From Imbricaverruca yamaguchii (lineage: Eukaryota; Arthropoda; Thecostraca; Neoverrucidae), in contig JAOTOL010001639.1 in NCBI GenBank assembly GCA_034440575.1, positions 2,356,001 to 2,420,000 on the forward strand: 64,000 nt of DNA, written 5' to 3'. Of the stretch, positions 53,411-64,000 are shown piece by piece. Position numbers and translations under genes: made by a program. Each line of letters starts with the position of its first letter. Position 1 is the stretch's first letter. The notes beneath the pieces were generated by a model. That model did not search any database, had not been told where the DNA came from, and worked only from the letters and a program-made list of their open reading frames with translations.

Positions 53411-54552
53411 TCATTTCATGCAAGAAGAGCGTAGTACTGCCCCTTGGCAGTGATTCCTTGCACCGAGTAGGCTCCTGTTCCCTGTGTCCTGCTGCTATCG
53501 TCGTGGTAGGTGATGGTGGCCCTGTCCTCGGAGTCGAGCATCTCTTGGACGATCTTTGAGAGTGTGAAGGCTTCAATGGCCTTGCTCATTGTTATGTTGT
53601 TCTTCTTGTGAGGTGCGGTGTTCACGTCAATCACTTGCTCGTCGTCATCGTGGTACTTCCACTTGAGGTTGAACATGTTTCTGCCGACCTCCACCACGGC
53701 CGCTGTGGCCTGCGCGAGTGACATGTGAGAACTCGACATGAGCTTGTCCACCACTCGGCAGTACTCTGGTCTAACCTTACGCTCGATAGTGCGGATGTGC
53801 TGCCAGTGCTGAGGCAGATCCGTGTCAGCTCCTCCTCTTCATTTTTGGTTCGTCCGCTTTGTACTCGATGGTAGTCTCGTCTGCTTCAGCGCTCGTCAGC
53901 GTGCTCGGCTCGTCAGTCTCAGCCTCGTCACCCTCAGCCGGGGTCTACCTGTCTGACGCCACCATCCTCCTCTTCTCCTTTTCCATCAACTTGGCCATCC
54001 CCGCCTCAGTCCTCTCTCTCTCCTCTGCATCATTTTCTTCCACTTTCTGTCAACCACCGCGTCACAGAACATTTTCCTCTCGGTTCGTTGATCTTGCAGA
54101 AATGCTTTCTCCTCTTCCGTCATCTTGACCCCGTACAGAGCCTCCTGCTTCTTGATCGCCTCTCGGTCGTTGGTGGCTGCTTCGAAGAGAGTCGTCTTGA
54201 CGCGGTTGTTGAAGGGTTTGACGTGGTTCTCCAGCCAGGACTTGGTTCTTCGGTTTGTCCTCGTTTTGATCAGGGTGGAGAACTCGAAGAGCTTCAAGAT
54301 CATGTTCTTAATGTTTGTCCTGGTCTTGGTGTAGATGTTGCACCAGGTGTAGTGCTCTGTGACTCCGTCGGCGATTAGCGCAGCTGCCTCGTCACGACGT
54401 AGAGTCTGCTGGCCAGTGCGGGGGCGAGCGTGAGCTAGCATAAGTTCGATGATCTCCTTCTCGATGGGAAGCAGGCCTGGCGTGAAGTCATGACGCTCTC
54501 CGTAGGTCTCAGTGTCCAAAGTTTTCACCGTCAGCGACCGGACCTCCCTCAT
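53411..54552 (-). pseudogene. Decayed copy of a second unclassified multi-copy gene family
   Basis: N-terminal frame 54552-53986 reads MREVRSLTVKTLDTETYGER, LLPIEKEIIELMLAH and RRTKSWLENHVKPFNNRVK, with a basic end. A later frame (about 53840-53418) reads DLPQHWQHIRTIERKVRPEY, VVDKLMSSSHMSLAQATAAV, LKWKYHDDDEQVIDVN and TYHDDSSRTQGTGAYSVQGI, breaking off after ALLA. I recall proteins with the same order (a helical pre-domain, then Y.DDS...GvG.Y.VQ) as repeated genes of unknown function in cnidarians and other invertebrates. Low-complexity sequence separates the two frames. A transposon origin is inference. Confidence 0.5.
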
Positions 54553-54875
54553 GACGAATTACCGGTCTGAAAAGAGACAAAGCGGCTGGGAATGCGCAAG
54601 GGATCTTGGCAAGATGGAAATGTACCTAGGAATTTTCCGAAACGGAAATGTATGGACCAGGGAGGCATGAGATAAAGGGGAGAAGTAAGACGATAAAAGG
54701 ATAAACAGAAGTAAAATAGAGTAAAACACGACAATAAACAGCAAATAAACGCGTAGTTGAAGACAGAACCACACATGGGCATCCGTTTCCGAAATGGTGA
54801 ACAATATCACGTATTTGGTGTTAACTGTGCAAAGGTTGGTGATTGATTATACACGCGCCACGGTAGCTAGACGCA

Positions 54876-54908
54876 GGCCAGGTGGGCGCCGTAGACGCCC
54901 ACCTGGCC
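54876..54908. repeat. Perfect 13-bp inverted repeat with 7-nt loop
   Basis: GGCCAGGTGGGCG (54876-54888) pairs exactly with 54896-54908. The stem is 11 of 13 G/C. The surrounding 54560-56080 shows no recognisable gene. Confidence 0.9.
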
Positions 54909-56079
54909 ATAGGAGCCCACCGCTCTCATTTTTTCGCCCCTCTGGACCATGGCGCCCACGCTTGTCTTAGTGGCGCCCCCCCGACAGCCGCCCCATCGTT
55001 TTGTGCACATTTAGAGATACTTGCCAGTGGAAAGCAAGTCCGTTTTCATCGGAGAGATAATTTATGGTGCAAGCCAAGCCATTGCAATTGGAACCGTCAG
55101 CAGGGAAGTTGGTCAATTACGCTAGCGCCGAGCAGCGCAACGCCAGCAGCACGATGTGGCGAATCGGCAGTTTAATGGCGCTGTAGGTACGCATGGATGA
55201 TGTAAACCTGCTTGCTGTCTGCTTTAATTTGTTGGAGTCTGGTTTTACTTCATTTGACAAAATATATCACGTGGTTAATCACCTAGGAGCCAAGTATGAG
55301 CAGTAGCGACGAATATCACACGAAGTTTGCAGACATGGCCTAGGCAACCATGGCAACGGTACCAAACACTCTCTGTCTGTTACGTGCAAAAAATAATTAT
55401 CGAACATTGTTATTGTATTTTGTGGCATTAAACGTCGCACTTCATTAGGCAAAATATGTTGAAATGAATACTAAGAAGTATATAACTTCACTCACTTTAA
55501 ATATTTATTGGGATTTTGCTTATAACCCGGTTACTTAAAATGAAATATTATTTTAGCATACTAAATGTAATAGTGCACCTTTTGCTCAACTATCACCATC
55601 AAAAAAATAATTGGAACTATTTTCACGATTTTACGGTTTTCGGCTAATTTTTCGAAACGTAAGTGAAGCATGTAGATATAAATTGGCACCGATATACCTG
55701 TATGCATACAATATTTCAGTTTGAACACTGGATCACATTTTATGGATATTCTATTAGGGAGAATGTATGTTTTTGGGGAACATGGTTTCATTCGAAGGCC
55801 ATGTTCATACCATATGCCCCATTTTTTAAAACAAAATGCTCTATGTACTTTCGATCACAATTGTTCAAAGCACATTTTGAGATGCGAGTGACCAACATTT
55901 CAAATTAAGTCACCACCCTATGTGTATGCACAGCCACATATTAATCCATCAATACAACAACTGAACATGTGAAACGGTACAACTACTGTTGTCAATTGAC
56001 TATTTGTTTATCTGTTAAGATACATGTATCCTTTGAAGTATATGCAGACCTTCAATGTAACGACTTACAACGAAATCCA

Positions 56080-56082
<3 letters not shown>

Positions 56083-56162
<80 letters not shown>
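56083..56162. repeat. (TA)n microsatellite, about 80 bp
   Basis: Pure TA except for a few bases at the start. Frames of alternating Tyr-Ile through it are artefacts. Confidence 0.95.
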
Positions 56163-56164
<2 letters not shown>

Positions 56165-56804
56165 TATCGGTAGGGGCCCTCTGAAAGCAAAGTACCTGAA
56201 ATCCATTGAGTATTGAAGAAGCTGGGGTGGAGGGCAAAGCATCGGGAGTCTTCTTCAGATGACCTCACCTTTGACCAAATCCTGGATACACCTGGCTTTG
56301 CACAAGCGTTTGTAACATATTTTGACATTGAACTTCTACCCTGATGTAAGATCATTTTGTATACTGTGATATTTTCAGTACTTATTGATATATCCAAGCT
56401 CATCTTAGCCATGTCTTTCCTCGTGGTAGTTTTTGCTAAGTACCTAAGAGCAAGCTGGAATTCGTTTTTAGAGATACCCAGCCAAACCTTGAACTGCCAT
56501 GGCTCCTGGAGCCTGAAAGAAAGAACACGGTTGCTGGCCACAAGGTGCGCTCACCAATTCCAAGCCTGCCATGGACCGAAGCAATATTTTTGTTCGCGAC
56601 TGACCTCGGGAAGACCTTAACGTGGACAGGTGAACAGGGCAGGACATGTATATATGGCTACATTGACATATTCTCACGCCCGAGGGCTCAGAGAAAAAAT
56701 GTGAGTTCAAACTCTTACATATGTCCACGAGTCGTACGTTATCTTCGGCGGAGTGTCGGACGACATTACAACCGGAATCTCTGTCATCAACAGCGGAGTG
56801 TCGG

Positions 56805-57135
56805 ATGTCATCCCTGGCTGGGAATCTGAAGCATTCCCTGGTCGAATGTCGGGAGTCATCTCTGGCTGGGAATCTGAAGCATTCCCTGGCTGTGTGTCGG
56901 GAGTCAGCCCTGGCTTGGAATCTGAAGCATTCCCTGGCTGTGTGTCGGGAGTCAGCCCTGGCTTGGAATCTGAAGCATCCCCTGGCTGGGAATATGAAGC
57001 CTTCCCTGGCCGTGTGTCGAGAGTCATCCTTGGCTGAGAATCCGAAGCATTCCCTCACTGTGTGTCTGGAGTCAGCCCTGGCTTGGAATCTGAAGCATTC
57101 CCTGGTCGGGTGTCAGGAGTCTTCCCTGGCTGGTT
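56805..57135. repeat. 48-bp minisatellite with a 24-bp half unit
   Basis: GGAATCTGAAGC recurs at 56821, 56869, 56917 and 56965, then 24 bp later at 56989 (variant), 57037 (variant) and 57085. The intervening text is CATTCCCTGG and GTGTCGGGAGTCA. Since 48 is a multiple of 3, frames stay open on both strands, for example GNASDSQPG repeats on the minus strand. No gene could be attached to it. Confidence 0.92.
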
Positions 57136-57139
57136 GTCA

Positions 57140-58570
57140 TACGACAGCTGCCCATTATCTAGCTGCAGATTTCGCTGCCTCCGCCCGATCCTGAAAAAGG
57201 GCAATGATTGGGAATGACCATACAAGTTTCCGACAAGTATTAATTCCTAAATATCGATGCAAATTGAGAAGTCAACGGATTTCCTGGTCTCCCTATTGTA
57301 AATGACCTGAACCTGGTTTCCGAACATATTGCATTGCTTTATCAAGCTTTCAAAGCACTGAAGGCAGTTATAAATTGTTTCGCGAAATAGGGTGGAATGT
57401 ATCACTTCCTGAACACTCAATCGACATCCTTCTGTATCGATTATTCTCATTCTATTCTCAATCGCCAGATTATGTCATCTGTGCATGATGTAATCATTAG
57501 ATCAAGAATGCCATCATCGATGTCCCCGAAACAGCCTAAATGTGGCCTTGAACATGGCCACACATGCTTCCTAGTAGCAGGTGTTTGTAAATGCATGCGT
57601 ATGTGCGTAAGAAAAGGAGGATGGGCACGACACAGCTGTTGGTGGTGGAGAGGCCGGTCATTACATCTTTTTAGCTGTTAACAGCTGGAGCTACCAATAT
57701 CGATTGTTATGCACTATACAACCGATACCGGATTCCTAGTCGCCGGGGCGGATGTAGGATCCTAAATGTGACTAAAGGCCACATACTCGCGGATACACGT
57801 CAACACAAAAAACAAACTCCACAACGCAATAACCTATGTAGGTAAGATGTCTCCCAAAAACGAGTAACGTGGATCTGAGACAAGTTATTGAGAATAGTTG
57901 ATGATAATATTGATGAATTTGATTTTCTCACGAATATAAAACAGCGTGAATATATGCTGAATGACTGCTGCCGTCACACACGTCAAACAATGAGTTTGAA
58001 AACAAAATATACATTGTTAGTTTAAGTTCAAGTTAGATAAGTTGGTTAGTTAATCCACTGCAGCATTCCAAGAGAGCCAATGCTATCACACACAATTTCA
58101 CGAGGGATATCCAACAATGGGTGTACTACCCATTACGGTTATAAATGCTATTTCCAAACGTAGATTGCAGAGGTCAGGCACTAGCGATGGTTCCACCATT
58201 ACCTACAAGCCAAAATTGCTCCTGATGCACCTAATACATAACTTTCTCTTCCCTTGCCCCACAATTCTTTCAAATTAATACACATCCATTGTCTGTGAGG
58301 AAACGAGGGCAATAACATATCTGGAATAGAGCGAATGCATATGTAAGCACAAAGTCAACACTGAGTACTGAGTACCCTTTATAGATATGAGGTATTCAGA
58401 TTTGGGATTAAAAACCCTCTGAACCTTGTGATATACCTCCAGGAAATCTCTGAAGGATTACCAAACCAATTGTCTAAAGGAAGCTAAACTGTCTTGCACT
58501 TATGAGGCATTCAAACTAAAAATGCATGATGCAGTGGATCTTAAAAAAACAATATAATGCACTAGGGGTT
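57140..58570. other. No recognisable gene
   Basis: AT-rich, with short frames and no domains. Confidence 0.45.
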
Positions 58571-59429
58571 TCTCAAACATCTTGAACCCCCGATGAGGCA
58601 CCACCTTTACGCGGTGGGGGGATTGAGTGCCCCAATGACCCGGCGACCATACCGGCGAGGGATGAGACTAGGAGTGCCTCACTTGTCCTTCCGTCCATAT
58701 GCTCCCATTCCAATCCCAATCTCATCCCAACATCCATGTCCTTCACCCGTCCCTGCAACACCAATTATCCACACTATGAGCAAGCAGGGCAACTTCCCCG
58801 GACCTGCCCACCAGCTCAGTTTTTTTCGGGGTAGCCGCACCCTCTCGGCCCGCCCCCCGGGGTTGACGGAGTCCTGGAGGTTGAGGTCCCCCGTCGCACG
58901 GTGCTAGTTGTGACGGGGGACCAACACACCTCTTTGGTCCTGATATCCCGGAGGGGCGGGCGGGCCCGTGGGGCCTCACGCGGGCCAAGTGGCTGGTCGC
59001 CTCGGGTCGGGGGCCTGGGACTCTTCCCGGTGCCCGCCGGCCCGGCCGGCCGGGGTCAAGGGGTGGGCGGTGCTGGATCCCGGTCGGGGTGGTGAGTCTC
59101 TCTCTCCCGGCCGGGCGAAGGCGCCGCCTGCCCCGTATAGCTCCTCGGGCGCCTGGCGACCTCCCGTCCGCGGGGCCCAGGCGTCCCCCCAGTAGGGCCC
59201 CTATGGGGTGGGGCGCCCGAGGAGCCGAAACCAAGTCACTCGCATGGCATCCACTACACCAAAAAGCACTCCTGGTCCCTCTCGTAGGGACCAGACTAAC
59301 TTCCCACCAATCGCTGGTGGGAATGGCACCAACCCGAAGAGCGGCAGAGAACCAACACTCCATACACGTGTCGTTGTCTTTCGTGGATTGGTGAAAAGTC
59401 TTAGCTCATTGTCTCCATTTCAGAGCTCA

Positions 59430-60897
59430 AGACGTATGCGACAGATTTGGAAAGATTACTCGATGTGAGAGACTGAAAGATGGTGCTCTAGCGGTAGAGT
59501 TCGCCCGGGCGACAGAGGCAGAGAAAGCGCTGAAAGCGTCCGAATTTGTATACGTTGTACGGAAAGGGAATAGGAGGATCGACGAAGTCATCCAAATTAA
59601 AGTAGAACCCCACCAAACAAAAAACTCATCGCGTGGCATAATCAACTGCTACGATTTAAAGGACGTACCGGAGGAGGATATCGTCGATGGTTTATCCCAT
59701 GTCGGAGTAACTGGAGCGAGGAAACTGAAGATCAGGAGGGGCACAGAGACGATTACAACAAACAATGTCATTTTGACTTAACACAATTGACTTACCGTCG
59801 GAGGTACGAGTGGGATATGTACGTGTAAAGGTTCGTGTGTTTCTGCCTAACCCCATGCGATGCTTCAAGTGTCAGAGGTATGGACACACCAACGATTGCA
59901 GGAATCGTCCAGCCTGTGGGAAGTGTGCTTCTTCTGACCGCAGTGCCGAGCAGTGCACATCCGATACGCTACACTGTGTGAACTGTGGTCGCGGACAGAC
60001 CCCCCACACCTCGTTTGACCGAACATGTCTGGTCTGTCAAGGGAAAAGAAATAATTGCAATCAAGTACACCCACAAGGTAACTCCTTGAAGCTAGACAAA
60101 TATACGAACAGTCTCACCCCAAAATATCATACGCATCGAAAGTCAGAAACTCTGCACCCATTGCACACCAGGTGCACGCAGACAAAACCAAGGAACTGAT
60201 TGCACACCTGTGTGCACTCCTCAGCTCCTTCGGCATACCCGTCGCCTCCCCAGCAACAGCTCATACACAAGTGACTGAGACACCCGAATCGCCAGAACAC
60301 GCTGCGTCGCCGCGGACGACATCGTCTCATCCTGCCTCTTCGTCGACTGCTTCAGAGCAGGCTCACGAGGAATGGCAGTGTGTGCAACGGACCAAGAAAC
60401 CCGCCAAGCTCTCCACCAACGGCCTGGGGTCCATCCTCCACTTCCGCCGTGGTCGGCCTAAGCCAGCCCACCACGGCTCCACCCGGGACTACGCCAAACC
60501 CTCCACCTAGTTCTGGAGAGGGTGGTGTAGCCTTACGGCGGGTCCCGGTGGTTTCGCCCCTGGCGATCAGACTACGTCCCCCGACTGAGGTCCGTCCAGG
60601 GGCACCCGATATGGGCTCTTCTGGACGGGCAGCACGAGTCGGATCCAGGGAGTCGTCGCCGAGCTCACGGGCTGAGCGACGGCCTCCCGAGATAACACCC
60701 CCACCGTCCCAGGCCCCTAGGGTCAGTCCTGTGGGTGCCCCGGAGACGGAAGGGACCATGGGTCCGCCTCCCACACCACCCCAAGCGACGTTCACTGGAC
60801 GCAAGCGAGCACCCCCATGGACACCATCACCACCCGGTGGGGGACAATATAGATCTCGCCCTAGATCGTCCGACACCATGTCATCTCCACATCTTTA
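59430..60897 (+). pseudogene. LINE ORF1 (nucleic-acid-binding, CCHC knuckles)
   Basis: First frame: LKDGALAVEFARATEAEKAL, GIINCYDLKDVPEEDIVDGL and RKLKIRRG, broken by a stop near 59780. Then VFLPNPMRCFKCQRYGHTND, CGKCASSDRSAEQC and LHCVNCGRGQTPH give three zinc-knuckle-like motifs (C-x2-C-x4-H-x4-C and variants), as in ORF1 of I/Jockey-type elements. A Pro/Ser-rich tail to 60897 lies in another frame. Confidence 0.75.
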
Positions 60898-60955
60898 GAG
60901 TAGTGGTGTTACGAGTGCACCCTTTTTAGTCAAATCTAGTCAAGTCGAGTCAACT

Positions 60956-61981
60956 ATGTCGTCATTAATTTTACAATCGAACTGCAGGGGCGTGAGGACC
61001 AGCCTGGAGAATCTTCAAGTTATGGTGAATGAGCACTCTCCGGTAGCTGTCTGTCTGCAGGAGACGAAGCTTTTAGCTGGAACCCCGTTTTATCTAAAAG
61101 ACTACCAGGTCTTTCGTCATGGCAACCAGACAGACTCCATTGCACATGGAGGCATCCTGTTGGCCTTTCACCACAGTGCTCCTGCCTTTCCGCTTATACT
61201 GCGTACCAACCTGCAGGCGGTGGCAGCACAAATGTCTATCGGACACAGAAACACAACAGTATGCTCGATATACTTCCCACTTGGCGGACCTCTACCATTG
61301 GTAGAACTCGGCCGACTCTTAGCCGAGCTTCATCCTCCCGTCTTACTTTTAGGAGACTTTAATGCCCACCACACAATCTGGGGATGCGCCGATATTAATT
61401 CACGCGGACGACAACTCGATGCGTTCTTTCTCCAAGAATCGCTTTGCATTTTAAATACGGGTGCACACACTCACATATCATTCCCATCCGGAAGTACTTC
61501 CGCGCTGGACATTAGCGTCGCCAGCCCGGAGCTGGTGCAATATTTCGATTGGTCAGTTGAATCTGACCCAAGATGTAGCGACCATTTCCCAGTCAGGCTT
61601 CATTATGTAGACGGAGCCATCTTGGGGTCAAGGCCACCACGCTGGAACTTTAGAAAGGCTGACTGCCCGGACTTTGTAACTAAGCTTGATGGCATTTTTG
61701 GTACAAACGGGAACGGTGCTGCAATATCTATAGAGAACTTTACCTCCATAGTTTTGGATTGTTCTGCAGACTGCATTCCGCGTACCTCTAGTAAACCTCG
61801 ACGTGCGCCTGTGCCGTGGTGGACAGAACTATGCCGGGATGGCATTCGAGCCCGACGACGTGCCTTCCGAAAATATGACAAAAACAGCACGTTGGGAAAC
61901 CTGATCGCCTTCCGGCGACCAGGGCAGCCGCCCGGCGAACAATCCGAGAAGCCAAAGGGACGTCGTGGAGACAGTATGTAG
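60956..61981 (+). CDS. LINE ORF2 endonuclease
   Basis: MSSLILQSNCRGVRTSLENL, VAVCLQETKL, TVCSIYFPLGG, VLLLGDFNAHHTIWGC, FPSGSTSALDISVASPEL and DPRCSDHFPVRL are the endonuclease blocks in order, with the catalytic Asn, Glu, Asp and His positions filled. The linker RRAPVPWWTELCRDGIRARR leads to RT. The frame is lost at about 61920. The frame before the shift ends at a TAG shortly after. Confidence 0.85.
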   Translation: MSSLILQSNCRGVRTSLENLQVMVNEHSPVAVCLQETKLLAGTPFYLKDYQVFRHGNQTDSIAHGGILLAFHHSAPAFPLILRTNLQAVAAQMSIGHRNTTVCSIYFPLGGPLPLVELGRLLAELHPPVLLLGDFNAHHTIWGCADINSRGRQLDAFFLQESLCILNTGAHTHISFPSGSTSALDISVASPELVQYFDWSVESDPRCSDHFPVRLHYVDGAILGSRPPRWNFRKADCPDFVTKLDGIFGTNGNGAAISIENFTSIVLDCSADCIPRTSSKPRRAPVPWWTELCRDGIRARRRAFRKYDKNSTLGNLIAFRRPGQPPGEQSEKPKGRRGDSM

Positions 61982-63644
61982 ACAAGTGAACCGATTCATC
62001 CCTACCAAGCAGATTTGGTCACAAATACAACGAATATCCGGACATTCGCGATCCACACCACTACCAGTCCTGCACGTCGCTGGCGGAATAATAACAGAAC
62101 CTCGAGACGTGGCGAACATTATCGCTCGATCCTTGGCGGACAGAAGCCTGAGCTGCGACCGAACTGCGGGTTTTCGCGAATATAGGGCTCGACGCGAAGC
62201 ATCGATGGTTGACTTTGCCACCGCCGAGAAACTATATTATAATGAGCGCTTCACAATGTTTGAAATTAACATCACAAATTTTGCACTGCACCCCGTACCC
62301 GAAGGACCGGACAACATCCATAATAAGATGCTCCAGAACCTCCCCAGAAATGCACGCGAAGTACTTCTGTCATGTTTTAACACTCTGGACGAGCGGCAGA
62401 TTCCCGCCATCTTGGCGGGATGCGACAGTCATTCCCATATTGAGGCCGAACAAGACTGGTTCTGACCCTCTTCATTACCGACCGATTTCCCTGACTTCGT
62501 GCCTATGTAAAATCATGGAGAAGATGGTCAGTGTTCGCCTCACGTGGTTCCTGGAACAACAAAACTTTTTTAGCCATGCGCAGTCTGGTTTCAGGAAGAA
62601 CCGATCCACACTTGACCATATATTAACATTGGACACCGCAATTCGTACCAGCTTTAAAGAAAGGAGACATCTATGAGCAGTGTTTTTTTTTACAGTGAAG
62701 GCGCCTATGATACGACATGGAAGCAAGGTATTCTTGTAAAGCTTTGAAGGTGTGGTGTGCGTGGTTTTATGGGACATTTCCTGCGGAATTTTCTTACTGA
62801 CCGAACATTTCGTGTCCTTGTAGGTCGCGCAATGTCTGACCGGTTGACGCAGGTCAACGGTGTTCCTCAGGGAAGCGTCCTTAGTGTGGCTTTATTTGCC
62901 GTAATTATTAATGACATTGGAGACTGTTTGCCATGTGGTGTCGCGAAGTCCCTTTTTGTTGATGACGTTGCAATTTGGTGTTCAGCATCACGTTCATCCT
63001 CGATGGAGAGACAGCTGCAGCTGGCTACTTTTCACCTTGAGAAATGGAGTAACCTGAACTGCTTCCGATTTTCTACCCACCAGACTATTGCAGTGCATTT
63101 TTGTCGCCGCCGTAACTGCCAGGACCAGAACATTCAGCTCTACGGAGAGCAGATCCCCTTCCAGCCCGCAGCTAAGTTTCTGGGCATCACATTCGATCGT
63201 CGTCTAACATACAAGGACCACCTGAAAACACTGCGGCAGAAGTGTTCGAAGTCCCTGAACATTATGAAATGTGTTGCCCGAACTGCCTACGGAGCAGATA
63301 GGTCTACGCTTTTACTTCTATATCGATCGCTCATCCGTTCAAAACTCGATTATGGCTGTTTTATATACGGCTGTGCCAGTGAATCCAACAAGCGTACGCT
63401 CGACACTGTCCACCATGCCGCCTTTCGTATTGCCATAGGGACATTCCGAACTTCTCCGACTGCAAGTCTTCTCGCATATGCTGACGAAGCTCCGCTCGCC
63501 CTAAGACGAGACAAACTCGGACTGCTGTATGCGTGCAGGGTGAGGCAATTTCCTCTAAATCCGCATACCGGGCCTTGTTTGCTCACCGTACGCGTGCGAT
63601 GTTCTGTGGCGGATGTGGCAATACACTACCTCCTTTCTGCGTGA
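61965..63644 (+). pseudogene. LINE ORF2 reverse transcriptase
   Basis: Frames in order: RFIPTKQIWSQIQRISGHSR, PEGPDNIHNKMLQNLP, DPLHYRPISLTSCLCKIMEK, AQSGFRKNRSTLDHILTLDT, a damaged motif A (AYDTTW kept, upstream FD lost), QVNGVPQGSVLSVALFAVII and KSLFVDDVAIWCSASRS. Then KFLGITFDRRLTYKDHLKTL and KLDYGCFIYGCASES. At least three frame changes and a stop after RRHL. Confidence 0.85.
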
Positions 63645-63799
63645 AGTTGCGGAAGTTGGCAGAGGGGAGTGGTATTCGAATGCGTAGCATTAGAAGGACT
63701 GAGCCACTGCCCGTTTCCCCTTGGGAACTGATCCAGCCGTCGGTTGACACGACGCTGACAGACACTCGTAAGGACGAAGTTACCCCAGAAGTGTGCCGG

Positions 63800-64000
63800 A
63801 TGAAGAGTCTTGAACATATTCACGCCTATCGTTCATGCACTCTCACCTACACCGACGGTTCGAAAACTGATAATGGCGTGGGGTGTGCCTTTGTGAGTGG
63901 TGCCACGATCCGATCGTTCACACTGCCTCCTCTCGCTACTGTTTACACAGCTGAACTTCCAGCCATCACAAAGGCCATGTGTTTCATCGAAACAGAGAAC
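63800..64000 (+). pseudogene. LINE RNase H domain (incomplete at window end)
   Basis: LTYTDGSKTDNGVGCAFVSG carries the first RNase H Asp and VYTAELPAITKAM the Glu. The domain continues past the window edge. Confidence 0.8.

Larger units (their letters stand above)
58571..64000 (+). mobile_element. I-type LINE with RNase H, decayed, running off the window
   Basis: A G/C-rich possible 5' UTR (58600-59400), ORF1 with zinc knuckles (~59430-60897), then ORF2: endonuclease 60956-61981, RT about 61965-63644, RNase H from about 63800. A Cys-rich ORF1 plus an RNase H after RT is the arrangement of the I group. Several frameshifts. The 5' end is an estimate and the 3' end lies beyond 64000. Confidence 0.82.

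Noticed and set aside
56065..56541. 158-codon minus-strand frame ending in Tyr-Ile repeats
   Set aside because: It runs through the (TA)n microsatellite and has no recognisable domain upstream of it.
59471..59520. tRNA-like GCGGTAGAGTTCG segment
   Set aside because: It lies within the conserved LINE ORF1 frame and cannot fold into a full cloverleaf.

Overview
The window is animal nuclear DNA, almost certainly from an arthropod. It holds a spliced AIMP2-type gene (scaffold of the multi-aminoacyl-tRNA-synthetase complex) and a small spliced gene for a cuticle protein with a Rebers-Riddiford chitin-binding domain, a domain found in arthropods. The many CR1-like and I-type LINEs, Ty3/gypsy-like elements and hAT relatives would suit a crustacean such as a barnacle, but that placement is inference.

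Layout. (1) 1-14 kb: the host-gene segment. AIMP2 runs on the + strand in five coding exons (1069-1194, 8672-8890, 10259-10454, 12489-12691, 13629-13808; 307 codons). Intron 1 (7.5 kb) contains the cuticle gene on the opposite strand (exons 3808-3800 and 3458-3066). This segment also holds at least seven copies of a short hairpin-forming repeat and several minisatellites, four of which sit on exon edges. (2) 14-20 kb: a decayed copy of an unclassified transposase-like family (about 14.5-16.6 kb), a hAT-type MITE with a perfect 8-bp target duplication (17838-17982), and sequence with nothing recognisable. (3) 20.2-28.0 kb: a nest. A second copy of the same transposase-like family is broken by a near-intact CR1-like LINE (24.2-27.3 kb) and by a gypsy pol fragment into which another LINE (20.65-23.35 kb) has inserted. 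(4) 28.7-31.3 kb: a reduced gypsy element between two LTR-like repeats. (5) 33.6-36.6 kb and 42.9-45.75 kb: two LINEs of one subfamily. Between them lies a complete LTR retrotransposon (37660-42164) with near-identical 291/292-bp LTRs and a 5-bp target duplication. (6) 47.2-49.9 kb: a 5'-truncated gypsy element that cuts off the end of a hAT-like transposase gene (49.9-51.7 kb), whose N-terminal part is a 30-bp minisatellite. (7) 53.2-54.55 kb: a LINE scrap next to a decayed copy of another unclassified multi-copy family. (8) 58.6-64.0 kb: an I-type LINE on the + strand with a zinc-knuckle ORF1, endonuclease, reverse transcriptase and RNase H, running off the window edge.

How it fits together. 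Only AIMP2 and the cuticle gene look like working host genes. Almost everything recognisable after 14 kb is mobile DNA at different stages of decay, often nested. The most distinctive local feature is that tandem arrays have grown from exon ends in both host genes: the end of AIMP2 exon 2, the acceptor and donor of exon 4, and the stop-codon end of the cuticle gene.

Limits: exon boundaries come from reading frame, splice-site appearance and remembered family resemblance, with no transcript evidence. LINE and LTR clade names are by resemblance of motifs. Mobile-element ends are approximate except where target duplications or LTR ends are given.
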